Source: Fibrella aestuarina BUZ 2
GTDB taxonomy: Bacteria; Bacteroidota; Bacteroidia; Cytophagales; Spirosomataceae
Assembly (NCBI RefSeq): GCF_000331105.1
Contig: NC_020054.1
Span: forward strand, 4,191,477 to 4,255,476
Length of the DNA stretch: 64,000 nt
Reading direction: 5' to 3'
Under the pieces are notes generated by a model. That model saw nothing but the letters and a program-made list of their open reading frames with translations. It made no database searches and was not told the origin of the DNA. Positions 59,972 to 64,000 of the stretch are shown piece by piece (within the stretch, counting starts at the first letter, position 1; the number at the start of each line of letters is the position of its first letter). The position numbers and the translations under genes are program-made.

Positions 59972-61105
59972 CTACTTCTTGCCTTTTTTCTCCGCTTTCG
60001 GCTTATCGGCCTTCGGTTCGTCGGCTTTCTTGGCGGCTTTAGGCGCTTTTTTATCGGCCTTCTTTTCGGGGGCCATCGCCTTATCTTCCTGAATGGCCTC
60101 GCCTATCGCTGCCTTCGGCGCTTTGGCTGGCTTGTCGGTGCTGACCGATTGCAGGCCGGTGCCACCCACCGAACCCCGCACAAACATACCCCAGGTGAGG
60201 TTGTCTTTGCCCGCCTGCACGCGTTTGGCCCGCTCGATCGCCATGTTGGCCGCTGCTTCCACGACCCAGTCGAAATTGGCCTGCCCCACCGAGTTGATGT
60301 CGGCGTCGGGGGCCGGATTGCAGAAATCAATCGCGATAGGAATGCCGTCGCGCACCGCAAATTCAACCGTATTGAAATCATAGCCGAGGCCGTGGTTGAG
60401 CTTCAGCACGTAGTCGGTCATGGTCTCGATGAGCTTCTTGCCCGCGTCGCCGGTCGTTTTCATCTCGGTGGCGTAGCGCAGATGGTGCGGGTTGCGCGGC
60501 TCGTAGGGCATGATCCGCACGTCTTTCCCGCCGATGCAGTAGCAGCGGAAGTAATCGGTGAAGTCGATCGCCTCCTGGTAGAGCATCACCAGTTGGCCCG
60601 TTTCGTCGTAAGCCCGGAACATCTCCTCGGCATTGTCGACTTTATACACGTTTTTCCAGCCACCACCCGAGTGAGGCTTCATAAACGCCGGAAAGCCGAT
60701 CCGCTCAAAAATGGCGTTCCAGTCCATGTGTTGCAGGTTTGAGAACGACTCATGCCGCGTATCGTCGGGACGGTGTTTCGACGGCAACAGAACGGTCTTC
60801 GGAACCGGCACGCCCAGCTGGGTCGCCAGCGCGTTATTGAAAAACTTTTCGTCGGCACTCCACCAGAACGGGTTGTTGACGACGGCGGTACCCATGAGGG
60901 CGGCGTTTTTCAGAAAAGCTTTGTAGAAGGGTACATCCTGCGAGATACGGTCGATGATGACGGCGTAGTCGGTAGCCACGCCCTGCTCTACGCGATCGAT
61001 CGACACCGGCTCGGCTACAAAATCAGACTGTTTCTGATTGACGCGCTCAATAAAGGCGTATGGAAACGAGCGCTCCATACCGAAAAGGATACCAATTTTT
61101 TTCAT
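59972..61105 (-). CDS. ATP-grasp protein with lysine-rich tail
   Basis: 377 residues. N-terminal Rossmann-like segment (KKIGILFGMERSFPYAFIER), ATP-grasp lid and core (FNNALATQLGVPVPKTVLLP, IGFPAFMKPHSGGGWKNVYK, LVMLYQEAIDFTDYFRCYCI) and the metal-binding end NTVEFAVRDGIPIAIDFCNP. Such enzymes join a carboxylate to an amine or thiol. The last ~60 residues are low-complexity Lys/Ala/Pro (KKADKKAPKAAKKADEPKAD), histone-H1-like. ATG 61105 is chosen; a TTG lies 6 bases upstream. No partner or substrate can be named. Confidence 0.8.
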   Translation of the reverse strand: MKKIGILFGMERSFPYAFIERVNQKQSDFVAEPVSIDRVEQGVATDYAVIIDRISQDVPFYKAFLKNAALMGTAVVNNPFWWSADEKFFNNALATQLGVPVPKTVLLPSKHRPDDTRHESFSNLQHMDWNAIFERIGFPAFMKPHSGGGWKNVYKVDNAEEMFRAYDETGQLVMLYQEAIDFTDYFRCYCIGGKDVRIMPYEPRNPHHLRYATEMKTTGDAGKKLIETMTDYVLKLNHGLGYDFNTVEFAVRDGIPIAIDFCNPAPDADINSVGQANFDWVVEAAANMAIERAKRVQAGKDNLTWGMFVRGSVGGTGLQSVSTDKPAKAPKAAIGEAIQEDKAMAPEKKADKKAPKAAKKADEPKADKPKAEKKGKK

Positions 61106-61221
61106 ATGCAATGCGATTTGGTTGGCGTAAAAATAGGAATGTCAGGCACGCATCCCAGCATTGGCAACCGGATGTCTACCGAATAGCCAACAATTTGGTG
61201 TACGGCCCTGCATGGGTAGGT

Positions 61222-61695
61222 TCAGCGCGGGCAGTCGGTGGGTGTAAGCCGCAGCGTCGAGGTGAAGGCCAGTTTGGTGCGGTCAGCAAAGACCTGTTGG
61301 CCGTTCTGCTCAGCCACCGGCCCATAACCTTCCACCAGCGCATCGGCCTGCTTCAGAAAAGCAACCTCCCGCACCGACTCAATCCCCTCCGACTGGAAGG
61401 TATACCGCGCCAGCAGCGTATCGCCACGCATACGACCGCGCAGCGTGCCGATGTTCTGGTCTTTTTCGGCCAGTTTATACGTCAGCTCGCCGGTTAAGCT
61501 ATCGCCCTGCGGCAGCAGCGTCAGCCGGACGGTATCCCGCGCCGAGACGTAGGCGTAGCATTGCTGAGCCTGTGGCGCAGATGCCGGAGTTGCGGCCGAT
61601 GAGTCGGCGGTTGTTTCGGTCTGGTTTGCCGGACGGCTCTGGCAACCGGCCAGCCCGATCAGGCAGGTGATAGCGGCTAAAAATTGGCTGTTCAT
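61222..61695 (-). CDS. Uncharacterised lipoprotein
   Basis: 157 residues. Lipobox LIGLAGC gives an acyl-cysteine at residue 18, then a Thr/Ala/Ser-rich linker (TETTADSSAATPASAPQAQ) and a compact beta domain (VRLTLLPQGDSLTGELTYKL, DKGTLRGR-like strand, LLARYTFQSEGIESVREVAF). Similar short lipoproteins of unknown role are common in Cytophagales. It lies 31 bp before the lipase gene on the same strand. Confidence 0.75.
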   Translation of the reverse strand: MNSQFLAAITCLIGLAGCQSRPANQTETTADSSAATPASAPQAQQCYAYVSARDTVRLTLLPQGDSLTGELTYKLAEKDQNIGTLRGRMRGDTLLARYTFQSEGIESVREVAFLKQADALVEGYGPVAEQNGQQVFADRTKLAFTSTLRLTPTDCPR

Positions 61696-61726
61696 ACGTT
61701 TTGGGGCAACCGATGCACCACCCGGC

Positions 61727-62860
61727 TTATCGACCCGCCGCGGTAGGCGGCTGATGCAGCAGCTGGGTTTCGGTCAGGTAGAGATAGGGCGGATGAAAAT
61801 GATGGGTGAAAATTTTCTCTTTGCTGTCGGGGAAACGCTGATAGTAGGCCGAATCGGCGCGCAACACGATGAACGTACCCGTGCGGACGTAGTGGTTGCT
61901 GTTGTAATAATTCGGGGCAACGTACCCATTGAGGTTCTTGCTCACGGTTTTCGACGCGATCGACCCCAGGTACTTCTGGTAATTGCGCTGCGCTTTCAGA
62001 GCGGGCTTGGTCAGGCTGTTGTAGACCGACTTCAGCACGATCCGGTTCAGCAGTTTTTGCTTTTTGATGAGGCCCGGCGCGCCCTGAAAGGGATTTGTCG
62101 TGTTGAAATCGTTGACGGTCTGAATCGACAGCGGGACTTCGGGCACCCAGTCGGCTGAGTTGATCACGTTGTAAGCCCAGCCGTCCTGCGTCTGCGCCTC
62201 GTAGTCATAGGCAAAATACAGATTGCCCGGTTTGGGCCCGGCGCTGCAATACGTCTTGAACCGGATATCGGCGGGGAGCTTGCCTTGTTTTTGCAGCGCA
62301 TAGAGGTGTGCCGTGAGCAGGTAGGCGATGGCCCCACCCTGGCTGTGCCCGACGATGAGCATGTTTTTCACGCCCTTCCGGTAGCTCGAATCGATCCGGG
62401 GCAGGATGTCTTTGCTCAGAAAGGCCGTGCTGACGAGCCACCCCACGTGCACCGCGGCCTTCGGATTCTGGGCGAGTTCGTAGACGAATTTATCGGTATC
62501 GCTCAATTGCAGTTTTCCTTTCGCCGGTACCATGGCCGCGTAAAAATTAGCCAGCCAGCTCACGCTGTTGGCGGTGGTGCCGCGCAGGCTGATCACCGCC
62601 GTCTGGGCGTTGTCGGTCCAGAGGTCCCACCGGTTATCGAGGCCCATGATGGGCGAGCGGTACACGAGCTTGTAGCGTTGCGGCACCGGGAAGCTCGCCA
62701 CGTAGGCCGAATCGCCGAAGCGGGCCGACACTTTCAGCAGTTCAACGTATTCGGCGACATCAAACCCAGGTTTGAGCGATTGGGCAGCGGCGCCTCGACC
62801 AAACCAAACTGCAAGCAGGACGACTACGTACCTGCTCATCAACCGGAAAGCGTGTTGCAT
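61727..62860 (-). CDS. Secreted class 3 lipase
   Basis: 377 residues with a signal peptide (VVVLLAVWFGRGAAAQ). The lipase 3 domain shows TAVISLRGTTANSVSWLANF, the nucleophile elbow MLIVGHSQGGAIAYLLTAHL and FKTYCSAGPKPGNLYFAYDY, followed by INSADWVPEVPL where the catalytic Asp is expected; the His may be in NSNHYVR. Predicted to hydrolyse acylglycerols outside the cytoplasm. Confidence 0.88.
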   Translation of the reverse strand: MQHAFRLMSRYVVVLLAVWFGRGAAAQSLKPGFDVAEYVELLKVSARFGDSAYVASFPVPQRYKLVYRSPIMGLDNRWDLWTDNAQTAVISLRGTTANSVSWLANFYAAMVPAKGKLQLSDTDKFVYELAQNPKAAVHVGWLVSTAFLSKDILPRIDSSYRKGVKNMLIVGHSQGGAIAYLLTAHLYALQKQGKLPADIRFKTYCSAGPKPGNLYFAYDYEAQTQDGWAYNVINSADWVPEVPLSIQTVNDFNTTNPFQGAPGLIKKQKLLNRIVLKSVYNSLTKPALKAQRNYQKYLGSIASKTVSKNLNGYVAPNYYNSNHYVRTGTFIVLRADSAYYQRFPDSKEKIFTHHFHPPYLYLTETQLLHQPPTAAGR

Positions 62861-63003
62861 GGCGTTGGGACATCAGGGGTGAAAGGCAGGCAACAGCGCA
62901 GGCATTCAGTCGTGGATCAACAACGAATTAGTTAGCCACCAAAGCGGACCATTGCGCGTTTTACACGCAACAAAATGACTACGCTTTTGTTTTGCCCCAA
63001 CGC

Positions 63004-63846
63004 CTACGCCGACAGGCCCTGCCGGTAGAACGTGGGCGTATGGTTGTACTGGCGCTTGAACTGTTTATTGAGGTGACACACGTCGGCAAAGCCAAATTCG
63101 TCGGCAATCTGAGCAATCGTCAGGGAGGTGTGCCGAAGTTTCAGGGCCACCAGTTTGAGCTTATGCCGGATAATGAACTGCTGCATGGAATCGCCGACCT
63201 GTTGCCGGAACAACGCCCGCAGATGACCAGGCGAATAGTTGAATTCGTCGGCAATGGTATCGATGCGTAACCGCTGCGGTTCGCTGATATGCTGACTGAT
63301 GTAGGCAATCACGCGCCGGGTTATGTCCGACGAAAACGTGGGCTGAACGGGCGCCGCCACGCCGCGTTGTGCGACCAACCGATCGACCAGACTGAATAGC
63401 GTTTTCATCACCCCTTCCACAACGGGATTGCCCGTCAGCGGCCGGCGGCTGCGCTCTTCCGACAGCAAAATGGCGATCAGCGCCCCCAGGTTGGCCCTCT
63501 CCGTCGCGTCGGTGGTAACGGCCTCCCGACTCCGCCACGCAGCCGGGTCGAGACAGGTCCACCCCGGCCGGTCTGTCGGCAGCAGGGTGTTGACGAACGC
63601 GGGCGAAAACGAGAGCCAGTAGCCAGTCGTTGGTTGCGTAACCTGAAACTGGTAAGCCTCCCGGATTCCGATCAGGAACAGATCGCCCGCGCGGTAGGCA
63701 AACGGATTGCCATTGACGGCACCGTAGCCTTCGCCCGTTTGCACCAGAATGAGGCTGTAGCAATCGGCCGGTTCGGCGGGCCGGCTGTACGGATCCAGGT
63801 CGAGGTGTTGAATAGACAGAATGTCTTGTTGAGCAGCATCTTTCAT
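63004..63846 (-). CDS. AraC-family transcriptional regulator
   Basis: 280 residues from ATG 63846. N-terminal cupin sensor (CYSLILVQTGEGYGAVNGNP, AYRAGDLFLIGIREAYQFQV) and C-terminal double helix-turn-helix (IDTIADEFNYSPGHLRALFR; IAQIADEFGFADVCHLNKQF). Sugar or aromatic ligands are typical for this layout. The target is unclear. The region upstream to the window end contains a perfect 16-bp palindrome, a candidate operator. Confidence 0.9.
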   Translation of the reverse strand: MKDAAQQDILSIQHLDLDPYSRPAEPADCYSLILVQTGEGYGAVNGNPFAYRAGDLFLIGIREAYQFQVTQPTTGYWLSFSPAFVNTLLPTDRPGWTCLDPAAWRSREAVTTDATERANLGALIAILLSEERSRRPLTGNPVVEGVMKTLFSLVDRLVAQRGVAAPVQPTFSSDITRRVIAYISQHISEPQRLRIDTIADEFNYSPGHLRALFRQQVGDSMQQFIIRHKLKLVALKLRHTSLTIAQIADEFGFADVCHLNKQFKRQYNHTPTFYRQGLSA

Positions 63847-63980
63847 GGGTTGAGATCGGTTGTAGTTGATTACCGACGTACCCCTCTCGAATTCAGTGCC
63901 AGCCCGAAACGGCGCCACAAATCATAACACAACCCATTGACAATAAGTACATTACATCGACACACCAGCGACCAGATAAG

Positions 63981-63996
63981 CTCCAATATATTGGAG
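63981..63996. promoter_or_regulatory. Perfect 16-bp palindrome at window edge
   Basis: CTCCAATATATTGGAG is its own reverse complement. It lies about 135 bp upstream of the AraC regulator start, toward whatever gene follows outside the window. It could be an operator for a dimeric regulator. No further context is available. Confidence 0.4.
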
Positions 63997-64000
63997 ACTC

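Overview
The window is GC-rich DNA from a Bacteroidota chromosome, most likely a member of the Cytophagales (Spirosoma/Fibrella type). The signs are a SusC/SusD pair, a secreted protein with a type IX secretion sorting domain, the long (670-residue) form of IspG, several lipoproteins, frequent AraC regulators, DUF4395 and DUF1684 proteins, and weak or absent Shine-Dalgarno sequences. The genus is inference. Most genes are compact and follow one another closely on the minus strand.

Layout. 1-5.1 kb: the N-terminal part of a secreted M28 peptidase, then a WYL-domain regulator facing a plus-strand unit made of a structured leader RNA, a slipin (band 7) gene and the RNA ligase gene rtcB. 5.2-9.1 kb: outer-membrane protein, ChrB-AraC fusion, amino-acid permease, SDR. 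9.1-11.2 kb: SDR, AhpD-like protein and FAD oxidoreductase form one operon. 11.3-16.7 kb: SusC, SusD and a secreted cyanophycinase-like peptidase. 17-19.5 kb: ACT-domain protein, DUF1684, DUF4395, PhyH dioxygenase. 19.9-28.4 kb: TPR protein, MmcQ/YjbR protein, histidine kinase, unusual receiver protein, IspG, NTF2-like protein, lipoprotein hydrolase. 28.6-30.8 kb: small genes and an AT-rich gene bracketed by IS-like inverted repeats. 30.8-39.8 kb: AraC/DoxX-like/SDR operon, GH13 enzyme, EamA transporter, GHMP kinase, DUF5009, HDAC-like hydrolase. 39.9-50.2 kb: a complete tripartite ABC export operon (HlyD, TolC, ATPase, two permeases) followed by its own sigma54 response regulator and histidine kinase. 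50.6-53.7 kb: AT-richer stretch of lipoproteins, a small zinc-ribbon protein and a frameshifted pseudogene. 53.9-64 kb: membrane protein, oxidoreductase, T9SS adhesin-like protein, NTF2-like protein, esterase, ATP-grasp protein, lipoprotein, lipase, AraC regulator.

The most interesting locus is 1.5-5.1 kb. The leader RNA at 1803-1928 can be read as a circularly permuted tRNA body (T-arm, acceptor, D-arm in that order, closed by an anticodon-type stem TCTGT/ACAGG) nested in a second tRNA-like shell (outer stem GTTGGT/ACCAAC with its own T-arm). The inner body therefore resembles a tRNA opened at the anticodon loop, the kind of substrate that RtcB repairs. It sits between a WYL regulator and slipin-rtcB, which suggests an RNA-damage sensing and repair cassette. 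This is a prediction from base pairing only.

A second theme is intergenic palindromes. Long inverted repeats, up to 45 bp perfect, occupy many gaps, including every gap of more than 20 bp inside the export operon. Some repeat arms supply the last codons of the adjacent genes. The export operon also has a 15/16 match to a sigma54 promoter and a 12-bp inverted repeat upstream, which fits autoregulation by its own NtrC-type regulator. The heptamer GGTACGT/ACGTACC recurs very often throughout.
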